DNA from: Amycolatopsis camponoti
Lineage (GTDB): Bacteria; Actinomycetota; Actinomycetes; Mycobacteriales; Pseudonocardiaceae
DNA: 64,000 nucleotides
Direction: 5' to 3'
Assembly (NCBI RefSeq): GCF_902497555.1
Contig: NZ_CABVGP010000003.1
Span: 1,736,001-1,800,000 of the forward strand
Shown here piece by piece: positions 8,924-17,553 of the stretch. Below the pieces are notes generated by a model. It was not told the DNA's origin, ran no database searches, and saw nothing but the letters and a program-made list of their open reading frames with translations. Numbering within the stretch: position 1 is the stretch's first letter; the number at the start of each line of letters is the position of its first letter. The translations under genes were made by a program, and so were the position numbers.

Positions 8924-11626
8924 TCAGTCGATCGGGGGTTCGCCCGGGTCGAGCTCGATCAGGTCGCCCTCGGCGACCAGCTCCTCGATCGACGCCGGAA
9001 GCAGGTACGCCGACCCGCCGCCCGGCTGGTTGAACCACGGGATCGCGACGCCGGCCAGCGCCTCGAGCGGCCGTTGCACGCGGTAGACGTGGTACGGCCG
9101 GTTCACCCACTCGGGCACCAGGGACCGCTCGGCGAACGGCGTGCCCGCGGCGTACGTCAGGTTGCCGGTCGGGCCGCCGAAGCGGTCCAGCTCACTGCCC
9201 GCGGGCAGCTCGCGCAGCTCCTTGCCGCGGAACAGCGTCAGCGGCGGCTCACCGGCCATCGGCCCGATCGGCCACTGCTGCTGAGCACCGCCGCCACCGC
9301 CGTTGACGGCCGGGCGGGCCGGCTCCTCACGACGTGGCGGGGCGGGCGGCGCACCGAGCGGAGCCCCGGCGGGCGGGGCACCCGGCGGCACCGGGGACGC
9401 CAGGACGGTCGGCGTCGACGGCGGTTCGCGCCGGGGCGGCGCGGGGGCCGCGGGCGGCGGCCCGGCCTGCTGCTGGGCCAGCGGCGGCGGCCCGGCCGGG
9501 ACCGGCACGGGCTGACGCGGCGGCGTCGGCGGGGCCGGGGGCTCGTCGTCCTCCAGGTCGCCGAACAGCTCCTCGGCGCTCGTGAACGCCGTCTGCTCCT
9601 GGGCGGGCACCGGCGGCTCCGGCTTGCGGACCGGGTACGACCCGGTCGCGACCTCCGGCGACAGCGTCGCGACGACCCGCTGCGGCGCCGGTTCCGGCTC
9701 GGGCTCGGGCTCCGGTTCGGGCTCCGGTTCCGGCTCGGGCACGTGGCCCTCCGGGTTGAGCAGCAGCTTGCCGAGCATGAACGCGGCCGCGTCCTCGGCG
9801 TCACCGAAGACCGCGGGGTTGCTGAGCTTGCCGTCGTACCAGCCGACGCGCCAGCCGTCGTCGACCTGCTCGACGCTCCACCCGTGCTCGGCGGGCTCGC
9901 CCAGCTTGTAGCCGCTCTCGGGCACCTCGAGCTCGTCCAGCTTGGCCTGCAGGCCGGCGAGCACCGGGTGGTCCGGGGTCTCGCGGCGCAGCGCGCGGCG
10001 GCCCGAGCGGGGCTGCTCGGGAGCCGGTGCCGGGACGGCCGGCCGCGGCGGCATCGTCGGCTCGGGCACCGGCAGCACGCCCGGCACTTCCGACTGCGTG
10101 ATCATGGTCGGCGGACCCGGGTCGAACGCGGGCTGCTCCGGCGGCTGGAACGACTCCTCGTCCTGGCGGGGCCGGCCCGGGAAGGCGTCGGCCGCGGACT
10201 CGGCCTCGTCCGGCTGGAACGCGGCGTGCGCCGGCTCGTCGTCGCGATGGGTGCCGGCGTCGAACGCGGGGTGCTCGTCGTCCTCGTGGTGGGAAGTGGG
10301 CTCCGGCTCCTGCTCGTCGCCGAACCGGCCCGGCGCGTGGGCGCCGTCGCGAGGCTCCTCCCCGTGCCCGATCGGCTGGTCGGGGACGTACTCCGCGGTC
10401 TCTTCGAGGTCGGGCACCCGGCCCGGCTCCGGCGAAGTGCCGTTCGCGCCGGCGGCGTGCTCGGAGTGCTCGTACTCGCCCTCGCCGTAGGAGTCCTCCT
10501 CGGCGAAGCGGTCGTCGAACTCCTGGTCGTCGTAGCCCTCTTCGGCGAACTCCGCGTCTTCGGCGTACGCGTGCTCCTCGGCCGGGGCCTCCGGCTCGGG
10601 GGCGTGCGCCGCGGCCGGCGGCGCTTCCACGGGTGCGGGCGGCTCCTGGTGCTGCGGGACCGGCGGGACCGGCACCGCCGGCGCGACCATGGTCGGCGGC
10701 GGGCCCGCGGGTGCCTGCTGGGGCGGCGGCCCCTGCGGCGGCGGTCCGGGCGGCGGGCCCTGCGGCGGCGGGCCGCCCGGGCGCTGCTGCTGCGGGGGCG
10801 GCTGGTTGCCGCGGGTCAGGTACGCGCCGGCGGCCTGCAGCGTCGGCTCGTCGACCGGTGGCAGCGAGAAGCCGACCGCGCGGACGTGCTCGACCAGGTC
10901 AGACTCGGGGGAAACGCCGTACTTGCGCAGGTAGAAGTTGACCGCGGCGGGCCAGATCCACTGCCCGTCGCTGTGGAAGGCGACCGGCACGGTGGCCTCG
11001 GGCGTCGCGGCCAGGCGGTCGATGTCGTACCCGCGCTCGGTGACGACCAGCGGCGCGTGGTCGAGGTACTCCAGCAGCCGGTCCTGCTCCTCGACCTCGA
11101 GGTCGGGGCGGTTGATCACCGGACGGCCGGCGGGGCCGATCGTGTCGAAGATCCGGGCGATCCGGAAGTGCGGCCCCGGCTGCTCCGGGCCGAGCCCGGA
11201 CATCCGCCGGATCAGCCACTCGGGCACGTTGTCCTCGGTGCGCGGGAACATCCGCAGCTCGTCCGAGTAGGCCTGCGGCGGCGGCGCGAGGTTCCACACC
11301 GGCTCGTCGCGGTTGTACTCGAGGTTGTAGCTGGACGGGTGGTCGAGCTGGTAGCGCGCGTTGAACCACGTCCCGCGGCCGTCGCGGTACATGCCGCCGC
11401 GTAACCGCCCGAAGAGGGTCGCGATGTCGTGGGTGGCGAGCCACTCGTGCACCGTGCCGTCTTCGGTGACGATCTCGCCGGTCAGCTCGTGGTACCTCCC
11501 GACGGCTCGGTATTCCGCCGAGACCTTGCGCCAGTCGCGCGGGGCGGCACGGAGCAGGGCAAGGCCGATCTGCTTGACCAGGGTGTCCTGCTCGGTCGCG
11601 TTCAGCTGCGTCGTCGGTTGTGCCAC
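8924..11626 (-). CDS. TNT (NAD+ glycohydrolase toxin) domain protein
   Basis: This 900-residue three-part protein ends in a TNT domain of the tuberculosis necrotizing toxin type. Visible features are LPAGSELDRFGGPTGN, GTPFAERSLVP, PYHVYRVQRPLEAL and WFNQPGGGSAYLL, which includes the Gln of the catalytic region. The first ~270 residues are globular and carry an MYRDGRGTWFNARYQLDH segment that resembles YezG/DUF600-like immunity folds. The middle ~500 residues are a low-complexity Pro/Glu-rich linker with a small folded island (GWRVGWYDGKLSNPAVFGD). No signal peptide is seen, so export would need a specialised route. The start is GTG 11626 or ATG 11668; neither has a clear RBS. There is no separate immunity gene beside it. 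Confidence 0.85.
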   Translation of the reverse strand: MAQPTTQLNATEQDTLVKQIGLALLRAAPRDWRKVSAEYRAVGRYHELTGEIVTEDGTVHEWLATHDIATLFGRLRGGMYRDGRGTWFNARYQLDHPSSYNLEYNRDEPVWNLAPPPQAYSDELRMFPRTEDNVPEWLIRRMSGLGPEQPGPHFRIARIFDTIGPAGRPVINRPDLEVEEQDRLLEYLDHAPLVVTERGYDIDRLAATPEATVPVAFHSDGQWIWPAAVNFYLRKYGVSPESDLVEHVRAVGFSLPPVDEPTLQAAGAYLTRGNQPPPQQQRPGGPPPQGPPPGPPPQGPPPQQAPAGPPPTMVAPAVPVPPVPQHQEPPAPVEAPPAAAHAPEPEAPAEEHAYAEDAEFAEEGYDDQEFDDRFAEEDSYGEGEYEHSEHAAGANGTSPEPGRVPDLEETAEYVPDQPIGHGEEPRDGAHAPGRFGDEQEPEPTSHHEDDEHPAFDAGTHRDDEPAHAAFQPDEAESAADAFPGRPRQDEESFQPPEQPAFDPGPPTMITQSEVPGVLPVPEPTMPPRPAVPAPAPEQPRSGRRALRRETPDHPVLAGLQAKLDELEVPESGYKLGEPAEHGWSVEQVDDGWRVGWYDGKLSNPAVFGDAEDAAAFMLGKLLLNPEGHVPEPEPEPEPEPEPEPEPAPQRVVATLSPEVATGSYPVRKPEPPVPAQEQTAFTSAEELFGDLEDDEPPAPPTPPRQPVPVPAGPPPLAQQQAGPPPAAPAPPRREPPSTPTVLASPVPPGAPPAGAPLGAPPAPPRREEPARPAVNGGGGGAQQQWPIGPMAGEPPLTLFRGKELRELPAGSELDRFGGPTGNLTYAAGTPFAERSLVPEWVNRPYHVYRVQRPLEALAGVAIPWFNQPGGGSAYLLPASIEELVAEGDLIELDPGEPPID

Positions 11627-11856
11627 GGGGACATTTTGACTGTTCGCGCGCGCGAGTGCACCCCGCATGTGGGTTTTGCCGCTCGGCGACCCGGTGGCAC
11701 ACGGTCTGACCTCGGGTGATGCGAGGTGCGGTAGATCACAGCTTGATCGCGGCCAGCGTCGCGAGTGGACCGTGCGGGGGTGACGATCACTCTACGGGCT
11801 GCGACCACGCGCGCCTGGAAGCGACGCGCGGGGGTCGCTTTGCCAGAATGGGCGTC

Positions 11857-12711
11857 GTGACGGCGAAGATTCTCGACGGCAAGGCCACCAAGAACGCCAT
11901 TTTCGCGGAGCTCGAGCCGCGCGTCGCGGCGCTGGCCGCGAAGGGGGTGACGCCGGGCCTGGGCACCGTCCTCGTCGGCGACGACCCGGGGTCGCACTCG
12001 TACGTGCGGATGAAGCACGCCGACAGCGGCAAGATCGGGGTCAACTCGATCCGCCGCGACCTGCCGGCCGACATCACCCAGGAGAAGCTCGAGGCCGTCG
12101 TCGACGACCTCAACGCCGACCCGGCGTGCCACGGCTACATCGTCCAGCTGCCGCTGCCGAAGCACCTCGACGCGAACCGCGTCCTCGAGCGCATCGACCC
12201 GGAGAAGGACGCCGACGGCCTCGCGCCGGTCAGCCTCGGCCGCCTGGTGCTGGGCCAGCGGGGCGCGCTGCCGTGCACGCCGTACGGGATCATCGAGCTG
12301 CTCAAGCGCCACGGCGTCGAGCTGAACGGCGCGCGCGTCACCGTCGTCGGCCGCGGGATCACCGTCGGCCGGACGCTGGGCCTGCTGCTGACCCGCCGCA
12401 GCGAGAACGCCACCGTCACCCTCTGCCACACCGGCACCCGCGACCTCGCCGCCGAGGTCCGCCGGGCCGACATCGTGGTCGCCGCGGCCGGCGTGCCCGG
12501 GATCATCACGCCGGACATGGTCGCCCCGGGCGCCGCGGTGCTCGACGTCGGCGTGTCCCACGTGGACGGCAAGCTCACCGGCGATGTTCACCCGGACGTG
12601 GCCGAGGTGGCCGGCTGGATCTCGCCGAACCCGGGCGGGGTCGGGCCGATGACCCGGGCGATGCTCGTCAGCAACGTGGTCGAAGCGGCCGAGCGCTCGG
12701 TCCAAGGCTGA
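11857..12711 (+). CDS. folD: Bifunctional methylenetetrahydrofolate dehydrogenase/cyclohydrolase FolD
   Basis: The enzyme interconverts methylene-, methenyl- and formyl-tetrahydrofolate using NADP. Its 284 residues match the family length. Visible motifs are [13 protein letters not shown] with the catalytic Lys, [22 protein letters not shown] and the nucleotide-binding GRGITVGR. It ends with [17 protein letters not shown] 11857 is favoured over ATG 11848 because a CAGAAT hexamer at 11844-11849 would place the transcript start at the GTG, giving a leaderless mRNA. The stop overlaps the next gene's ATG by one base. Confidence 0.95.
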   Translation: MTAKILDGKATKNAIFAELEPRVAALAAKGVTPGLGTVLVGDDPGSHSYVRMKHADSGKIGVNSIRRDLPADITQEKLEAVVDDLNADPACHGYIVQLPLPKHLDANRVLERIDPEKDADGLAPVSLGRLVLGQRGALPCTPYGIIELLKRHGVELNGARVTVVGRGITVGRTLGLLLTRRSENATVTLCHTGTRDLAAEVRRADIVVAAAGVPGIITPDMVAPGAAVLDVGVSHVDGKLTGDVHPDVAEVAGWISPNPGGVGPMTRAMLVSNVVEAAERSVQG

Positions 12712-13034
12712 TGACGATGACCGAAGACCGGCGGGACGTGCACGACCGCCGGGGCGGACGGGCCAGGTTCACGCAGCTCCCGTTCGCGGCGGTGCTGCTG
12801 GTGGCGGCCGTCGCGGCGCTGCGGATCGTCCAGTACCACTGGCGCGAGGGCGCGGCGCTGATCGGCGCCGCGCTCCTGCTCGCCGGGGTGCTGCGGGCGG
12901 TGCTGCCGACGGAGCGGGCCGGGCTGCTCGCGATCCGCGGCAAGGTCGTCGACATCGTGACGTACGTCGGTCTCGCGGCCGCCGTGCTCTACGTGGCCCT
13001 GACGATCATCGGCGGCCCGCTCGCCTCCTCCTGA
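12711..13034 (+). CDS. DUF3017 membrane protein
   Basis: The protein has 107 residues with a charged N-terminus and three hydrophobic segments: FAAVLLVAAVAALRIV, ALIGAALLLAGVLRAVL and VGLAAAVLYVALTII. It fits the DUF3017 family, which is commonly encoded after folD in actinobacteria. TGATG overlap with folD indicates coupled translation. The function of the family is unknown. A strong hairpin terminator begins 2 bp after the stop. Confidence 0.85.
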   Translation: MTMTEDRRDVHDRRGGRARFTQLPFAAVLLVAAVAALRIVQYHWREGAALIGAALLLAGVLRAVLPTERAGLLAIRGKVVDIVTYVGLAAAVLYVALTIIGGPLASS

Positions 13035-13036
13035 AC

Positions 13037-13080
13037 GCCTGAAAAGCGCCACTTCCCGGGGAAAGTGGCGCTTTTCAGGC
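13037..13080. terminator. Bidirectional hairpin terminator
   Basis: An 18-bp perfect stem (GCCTGAAAAGCGCCACTT and its complement) with an 8-nt loop lies between the convergent DUF3017 and MFS genes. The A/T-rich part of the stem gives a U-rich tract on either strand. Confidence 0.85.
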
Positions 13081-13083
13081 CGG

Positions 13084-14268
13084 TCAGGACGCCATCGCGA
13101 GTTCGCGGTGACGTTCGGCGCGCGCTTCGCGACGGTCCAGGGTGCCGGAGACGATCGCCAGCGACAGCCCGAAGACGGCCAGCAGCGCGCCGACCCAGTT
13201 GGGGGCGACCAGGCCGAGGCCGCCCGCGATGACGAGCCCGCCGAGGTACGCCCCGATCGAGTTCGCGATGTTGAACGCGGACTGGACGGCGGCCGACACC
13301 AGGGACGGAGTGCCGCCCGCCTTCTCCATGATCCGCGCCTGCATCATCGGGCCGATCATGAACCCGGCGACACCGACGAAGAAGATCGTGATCGCCGCGC
13401 CGACCTTGCCCTGCGCGGTGATCGTGAAGATGCCCAGCACGCACGCCAGCGCCAGCAGCGCGGCGTACAGGCCCGGCATCAGCGCGCGGTCGGCCAGGCG
13501 GCCGCCGAGCAGGTTGCCGATCGTCATGCCGACCCCGGCCAGCGAGAGCAGCAGGGTGACGTTCGACGGCGAGTAGCCGGCGACGTCGGTCAGCATCGGC
13601 GTGATGTAGGACAGGCAGGCGAACACGCCGCCGAGTCCGAAGGTGACGATCGCCAGCGCCAGGTGCACCTGCGGCCGCTTGAACGCACCGAGCTCGGTGC
13701 GCAGCGAGGCCTCCGCGGGCCGGCCCTGGTGGGGCACCAGCTTCGCGATGGCCGCGGCGGCGACCAGGCCGATCACGGCGACGACGCCGAACGTGGCGCG
13801 CCAGCCGACCCGCTGGCCCAGCAGCGTGCCCAGCGGCACGCCGATGACGTTGGCCAAGGTCAGGCCCAAGAACATCATCGACACGGCCTTGGCACGCTGG
13901 CCGGGCCCGACGAGGCTGGAGGCGACGACGGCGCCGGCGCCGAAGAACGCGCCGTGGGGCAGGCCGGCCAGGAACCGGAACGCGACCCCGAACTCCTGGT
14001 TCGGGGAGAGCGCGAAGAGGGCGTTGCCCAGGGTGAACAGGCCCATCATGGCCAGCAGCATGGTCTTGCGCGGCAGCCGGACGGCGACCGCGGTGAGCAG
14101 CGGGGCGCCGACGACGACGCCGAGGGCGTAGGCGGAGATGAGGTAGCCGGCGGTCGGGATGTCGACGCCGAACTCGGCGGCCGCCTGGGGCAGCACGCCC
14201 ATCATGACGAACTCGGTGGTCCCGATGCCGAAGGCTCCGATGGCGAGCGCGAGCAGCGCGACGGGCAC
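13084..14268 (-). CDS. MFS transporter, drug/arabinose efflux type
   Basis: This 394-residue protein has 12 predicted membrane helices. It starts MPVALLALAIGAFGIGTTEF and has the motif between helices 2 and 3 (LLTAVAVRLPRKTM) of the Cml/PbuE-type proton antiporters. It probably exports a sugar or small drug-like molecule. The RBS is GGAAGGAG before the start. The 194 bp upstream, toward the ArsR gene, contain a short inverted repeat (ACTGGATCGGTTCAGT, 14320-14335) that could be an operator. Confidence 0.88.
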   Translation of the reverse strand: MPVALLALAIGAFGIGTTEFVMMGVLPQAAAEFGVDIPTAGYLISAYALGVVVGAPLLTAVAVRLPRKTMLLAMMGLFTLGNALFALSPNQEFGVAFRFLAGLPHGAFFGAGAVVASSLVGPGQRAKAVSMMFLGLTLANVIGVPLGTLLGQRVGWRATFGVVAVIGLVAAAAIAKLVPHQGRPAEASLRTELGAFKRPQVHLALAIVTFGLGGVFACLSYITPMLTDVAGYSPSNVTLLLSLAGVGMTIGNLLGGRLADRALMPGLYAALLALACVLGIFTITAQGKVGAAITIFFVGVAGFMIGPMMQARIMEKAGGTPSLVSAAVQSAFNIANSIGAYLGGLVIAGGLGLVAPNWVGALLAVFGLSLAIVSGTLDRREARAERHRELAMAS

Positions 14269-14462
14269 GGCACTCCTTCCCAGATGAGAAATCGATTACT
14301 TGGCCGTCTCAGTCACAGGTACTGGATCGGTTCAGTTGGTGGACGAAAAAGAAGACAGCCATGCGGCCCCAGCGCCGTGGGCTGTCCTACGCACAGTCCA
14401 ACAAGCGGAGGGGGTCGTTGTCATCCCGATAGCGCGTGACGATCCACACCGTAACGGCGTGA

Positions 14463-14786
14463 TCAGCGCGGAGCGGCCAGAACGCCGGTCAGCAGGCCCG
14501 GGAACAGGGCGTCGAGGTCGTTGCGGCGCAACGCGTTGAACCGGGTCGTCCCCTCCTGGCGGCCGGCCACGACGCCGGCCTGGCGCAGGATGCTCAGGTG
14601 GTGGGTGAGTGTGGACTTGGTCACCGGCACGGTCAGCCCGCCGCACGCGATCTCGTGGTCCGCGGCCGCGAGCTGGCGCACGATCGCCAGGCGCACCGGG
14701 TCGGCGAGAGCGCGGAGCACGCCTTCGACGGTGATCTCGTCCGTCGTCGGGTGGACGATCGGCGGCAGCGTGACGGTCTTGGCCAT
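14463..14786 (-). CDS. ArsR-family helix-turn-helix repressor
   Basis: This 107-residue winged-helix regulator contains VLRALADPVRLAIVRQL near residue 24 and the recognition region KSTLTHHLSILRQAGVV. No Cys-rich metal site is obvious, so it may sense something other than metals. It diverges from the MFS gene at 14895 and lies upstream of the MFS gene ending at 13084. TACAAT at 14793-14798 sits 6 nt before the ATG, with CCGACA 17 bp further upstream, so the mRNA may be leaderless. Confidence 0.9.
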   Translation of the reverse strand: MAKTVTLPPIVHPTTDEITVEGVLRALADPVRLAIVRQLAAADHEIACGGLTVPVTKSTLTHHLSILRQAGVVAGRQEGTTRFNALRRNDLDALFPGLLTGVLAAPR

Positions 14787-14894
14787 GAGCCCATTGTACG
14801 ACGCCGATCGAAATTGTCGGAGTGGCGTAGTACGGTGATGGTCGAACTACGACGTTCGTCGAACCAATCACTCGCCCGCTTGGGGGACCCACCC
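14787..14894. promoter_or_regulatory. Divergent arsR/MFS promoter region with inverted repeats
   Basis: On the minus strand a TACAAT hexamer lies at 14798-14793 and feeds arsR. Two inverted repeats are visible: CGTAGT/ACTACG spanning 14826-14851 and CGACG-TT-CGTCG at 14850-14861. Either could be the ArsR operator controlling the divergent exporter. The match to known sites cannot be judged here. Confidence 0.45.
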
Positions 14895-16073
14895 ATGTCC
14901 GCACCCTCGTCCTCGAGGATCTCGGTGCTGGCCTTCGGCGCGTTCGGCGTCGGGACCAGCGGCTACATCGTCGCCGGGCTGCTGCCGGCGCTGACCGGCG
15001 AGCTGCACGTGTCGGCCACCGCCGCGGCGCAGCTCGTCACGGCCTTCGCCATCGCGTACGCGGTCGGCTCGCCGATCTTCGCCGCCGTCACCGGCACCTG
15101 GGAGCGCCGGGCGCTGCTGGTCGCCGCGCTCGTCGTCACCGCCGCCGGCAACCTGTTCGCGGCACTCGCACCCGGCTACGGCACGCTCCTGCTGGCCCGG
15201 GTGGTGACCGCGGTCGGCGCCGCGGTGTTCACCCCGGCGGCCAGCGCGGTCGCGGCCGAACTGAGCAGCCCGGAACGCCGGGGCCGCGCCGTCGCGCTGG
15301 TGTTCGGCGGCCTGACCGTCGCGCTCATCTTCGGCGTCCCGCTGGGCAGCCTCATTTCGCAGCACCTCGGCTACCGGACGGCGTTCGCGCTGGTCGCGGC
15401 GTTCTCGCTGGCGAGCGCGCTGGCCGTGCGGGTGGCGCTGCCGTCGGTCGCCGCGCCGCCGAAGGTGAGCCTGGCCGAGCGGTTCGCCGCGGGCCGCGAC
15501 CCGCGCGTGCTCGTCATGCTGGCCGTGACGGTGCTCGGCTGCCTCGCCGCGTTCATGGTCTACACGTTCGTGTCACCGCTGCTGGCCGCGACCGCGGGCG
15601 TTCACGGCACGGCGGTCACGGTGCTGCTCTTCTGCTACGGCGTCGGCGGCGCGGTCGGCAACTTCGCCGCCGGCCGGGCGACCGACCGCTGGGGTTCGCG
15701 CACGCCGCTGCTGGTCGTGACGGCCGCGATCACCGTGGTGCTGGCGCTGCTGCCGATCGCGACCACGACGCCGATCGTGGCGGGTGTCGCGCTGTTCGTG
15801 TGGGGCGTGGCGACGTGGTCGTTCAGCCCGCCGGTGCAGCACCGCCTGATCGAGCTGGCCCCGGGCCACGCGGGTCTGGTGCTGTCGCTCAACGCGTCGG
15901 CGATCTACCTCGGCGTGGGGCTGTCCGGCGTGGTCGGCGGAGCGGTCCTCGACTCCGGCGGGCCGCTGCTGCTCCCGGAGGTCGCGGCGGCGCTGACCCT
16001 GGTGGCGCTGGTGCTCGTCGGCACCGCGTGGGGCCGGGTCCGCGGACGTCGTGAAGAGGTCGCCGTGGGTTAG
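14895..16073 (+). CDS. MFS transporter
   Basis: This 392-residue protein has 12 predicted helices and begins after a short Ser-rich N-terminus (VLAFGAFGVGTSGYIVAGLLPAL). The segment ELHVSATAAAQLVTAFA between helices 1 and 2 and the following GSPIFAAVTGTWERRALL are typical of Cml/AraJ-like efflux antiporters. Start ATG 14895 is preceded by GGGGGACCC. The divergent ArsR gene is the likely local regulator. The stop codon overlaps the end of the DUF1918 gene by 4 bp on the other strand. Confidence 0.88.
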   Translation: MSAPSSSRISVLAFGAFGVGTSGYIVAGLLPALTGELHVSATAAAQLVTAFAIAYAVGSPIFAAVTGTWERRALLVAALVVTAAGNLFAALAPGYGTLLLARVVTAVGAAVFTPAASAVAAELSSPERRGRAVALVFGGLTVALIFGVPLGSLISQHLGYRTAFALVAAFSLASALAVRVALPSVAAPPKVSLAERFAAGRDPRVLVMLAVTVLGCLAAFMVYTFVSPLLAATAGVHGTAVTVLLFCYGVGGAVGNFAAGRATDRWGSRTPLLVVTAAITVVLALLPIATTTPIVAGVALFVWGVATWSFSPPVQHRLIELAPGHAGLVLSLNASAIYLGVGLSGVVGGAVLDSGGPLLLPEVAAALTLVALVLVGTAWGRVRGRREEVAVG

Positions 16074-16258
16074 TCGGCGTGGGCCTGGACTTCGCAGTCC
16101 GGCCCGGGGAAGACGAGCGCCTCGTGCCCGTCGGCGAACCGCACCAGGTAGGGCGGGGCGCCGTCGGGCCCGCGGACTTCGAGGATCTCGCCGCGCTGCT
16201 CGGCCGACCCGACGGTACGGCCGTGTACCTGGATTTCGTCTCCCACTCCGGCGTGCAT
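16070..16258 (-). CDS. DUF1918 domain protein
   Basis: This 62-residue protein is made of short strands: VGDEIQVHGRTVGSAEQRGEILEVRG and PYLVRFADGHEALVFPGPD, the DUF1918 pattern. The family has an SH3-like small barrel and is widespread in actinobacteria without an assigned role. ATG 16258 is chosen because GGAGG lies 8 nt upstream; an in-frame GTG at 16267 overlaps that RBS. Confidence 0.85.
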   Translation of the reverse strand: MHAGVGDEIQVHGRTVGSAEQRGEILEVRGPDGAPPYLVRFADGHEALVFPGPDCEVQAHAD

Positions 16259-16319
16259 GGCCTTCACCTCCGGGTCCAGGGTAGGAGCGCAACTCGTTCG
16301 ACGGTCCCGGCGAACGGGT

Positions 16320-16325
16320 TAGAAT
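16320..16325 (+). promoter_or_regulatory. -10 hexamer TAGAAT for a probable leaderless transcript
   Basis: TAGAAT ends 6 nt before ATG 16332. TTCGAC at 16297-16302 is a weak -35 at 17-bp spacing. Transcription would start at or beside the ATG of the 13-codon leader ORF. Confidence 0.5.
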
Positions 16326-16331
16326 CCGGGC

Positions 16332-16373
16332 ATGACCAACGAAATCGGAGGCGCCGCGCCTCGGCGCCGGTGA
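16332..16373 (+). CDS. 13-residue leader ORF overlapping the TrmH-like gene
   Basis: ATG 16332 opens a reading frame MTNEIGGAAPRRR ending in TGA at 16371-16373. The GTG of the next gene starts at 16370, giving a GTGA overlap. Since no RBS is positioned for that GTG, translation of the leader followed by reinitiation is a reasonable model. The peptide itself shows no motif. Confidence 0.4.
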   Translation: MTNEIGGAAPRRR

Positions 16374-16888
16374 GCCCCGCTGTCCGGGTCCGCACGCCCC
16401 GCGAGCTGCGGAAGTCCTGGCGGAGCAAGGCACATTCCTGTTGGGGTCACCTGGTGGCCGCCCCGCTCTGGCCGCTGCACGGCGCGAACCTCGGCACGCT
16501 CCTGCGCACCTGCGACGCGGTGGGCGCGTGCCTCGCAGTGCCGCGGTTCCCCTGGGTACCGGAGGCGCTGCGCCGCGGCAACACGTTGCGGCGTCCGGCG
16601 TGCGTGCACTGGGTGCACGACCCGCCGGGCTGGCTGGCCCGCGAACGGGCAGCGGGCACGCACGTGGTCGGCGTCGAGCTGGCGGAGGAAGCGGTGCGCC
16701 TGGCCGACCTTCCCGCCGCCCGCGGCCGCATGATCGCCGTGCTCGGCCACGAGCAGACCGGCATCCCGCCGGAAGTCCTCGACCTGCTCGACACCGTCGT
16801 CGAAATCCCGATGGTGGGGACCGGCGCGAGCCTCAACGTCGCCGTCGCGGGAAGCCTGGTCCTGTACAAACTCGCCGGCCTGCTGTGA
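16370..16888 (+). CDS. TrmH/SpoU-family RNA methyltransferase
   Basis: This 172-residue SPOUT methyltransferase catalytic domain lacks an extra N-terminal substrate domain. Motif 1 is GANLGTLLRTCDA, motif 2 MIAVLGHEQTGIPPEVL and motif 3 IPMVGTGASLNVAVA, the knotted SAM site. It should 2'-O-methylate a tRNA or rRNA ribose; the target cannot be inferred. GTG 16370 is the best start, but no canonical RBS precedes it. See the overlapping leader ORF. Confidence 0.85.
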   Translation: MSPAVRVRTPRELRKSWRSKAHSCWGHLVAAPLWPLHGANLGTLLRTCDAVGACLAVPRFPWVPEALRRGNTLRRPACVHWVHDPPGWLARERAAGTHVVGVELAEEAVRLADLPAARGRMIAVLGHEQTGIPPEVLDLLDTVVEIPMVGTGASLNVAVAGSLVLYKLAGLL

Positions 16889-16941
16889 GAGGGTCCACTG
16901 TGGACGAATCAGCACGGGCCGCGGTCGCTGGGCCCGCTGCG

Positions 16942-17523
16942 CTAGCTCGACGCGGCGGCGGCCTTGGCGGCCTTCTTGAACGCTCGGACCTGGGCGAGCG
17001 TCTCGGCGCTCGTGACGTCGGCGATCGACCGGCGCGAGCCGCGGTCGCCGTACGCGCCGGCTGCCTCGCGCCAGCCCTTCGGCTGGATGCCGCGCTGCTT
17101 GCCCAGCAGAGCCAGGAAGATCTTCGCCTTCTGCTCGCCGAACCCCGGCAGCGCCCGCAGCCGCTTCAGGACTTCGGGGCCGTCGGGCTTCGGGCGGCCG
17201 TCGAGCCAGAGCCCCTCGGTCCGGCCGTCGTAGTTCTCGATGATGTGCTCCGCGAGCGCGTGGACGCGGCGGGCCATCGAACCGCCGTAGCGGTGGATGG
17301 CCGGCGGCACGACACACATCTCGACGAACTTCTCGACGTCGGTCGCGGCGATCTTCGCCAGCGCGAAGCCGTCCATCCGGTCGGCGATCTTCCGCGGGCC
17401 GGCGAACGCGTGCTCCATCGGGAACTGCTGGTCGAGGAGCATGCCGACGAGCAGGGCGAACGGGTCGTCGTTGAGCAGCTTGTCGGCGGCCGGGTCGCCG
17501 GTCAGGTGCAGTTCGCGCAGCAT
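16942..17523 (-). CDS. HhH-GPD base-excision DNA repair glycosylase
   Basis: The 193-residue protein starts MLRELHLTGDPAADKLLNDD. It contains the helix-hairpin-helix/GPD region LRALPGFGEQKAKIFLALLG followed by a short basic tail. This matches the actinobacterial 'HhH-GPD-type base excision DNA repair' group related to endonuclease III and AlkA. The usual Fe-S cysteine cluster of EndoIII is absent. The start at ATG 17523 is preferred over an upstream in-frame codon at 17541. Confidence 0.85.
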   Translation of the reverse strand: MLRELHLTGDPAADKLLNDDPFALLVGMLLDQQFPMEHAFAGPRKIADRMDGFALAKIAATDVEKFVEMCVVPPAIHRYGGSMARRVHALAEHIIENYDGRTEGLWLDGRPKPDGPEVLKRLRALPGFGEQKAKIFLALLGKQRGIQPKGWREAAGAYGDRGSRRSIADVTSAETLAQVRAFKKAAKAAAASS

Positions 17524-17553
17524 GCGGTCATCTTGACACAACCGGCCGGTGGG

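Noticed and set aside
8279..11404. Long plus-strand open frame antisense to the TNT-domain gene
   Set aside because: It has Arg/Gly/Val-rich composition without domains; the minus-strand frame has clear TNT and linker features.
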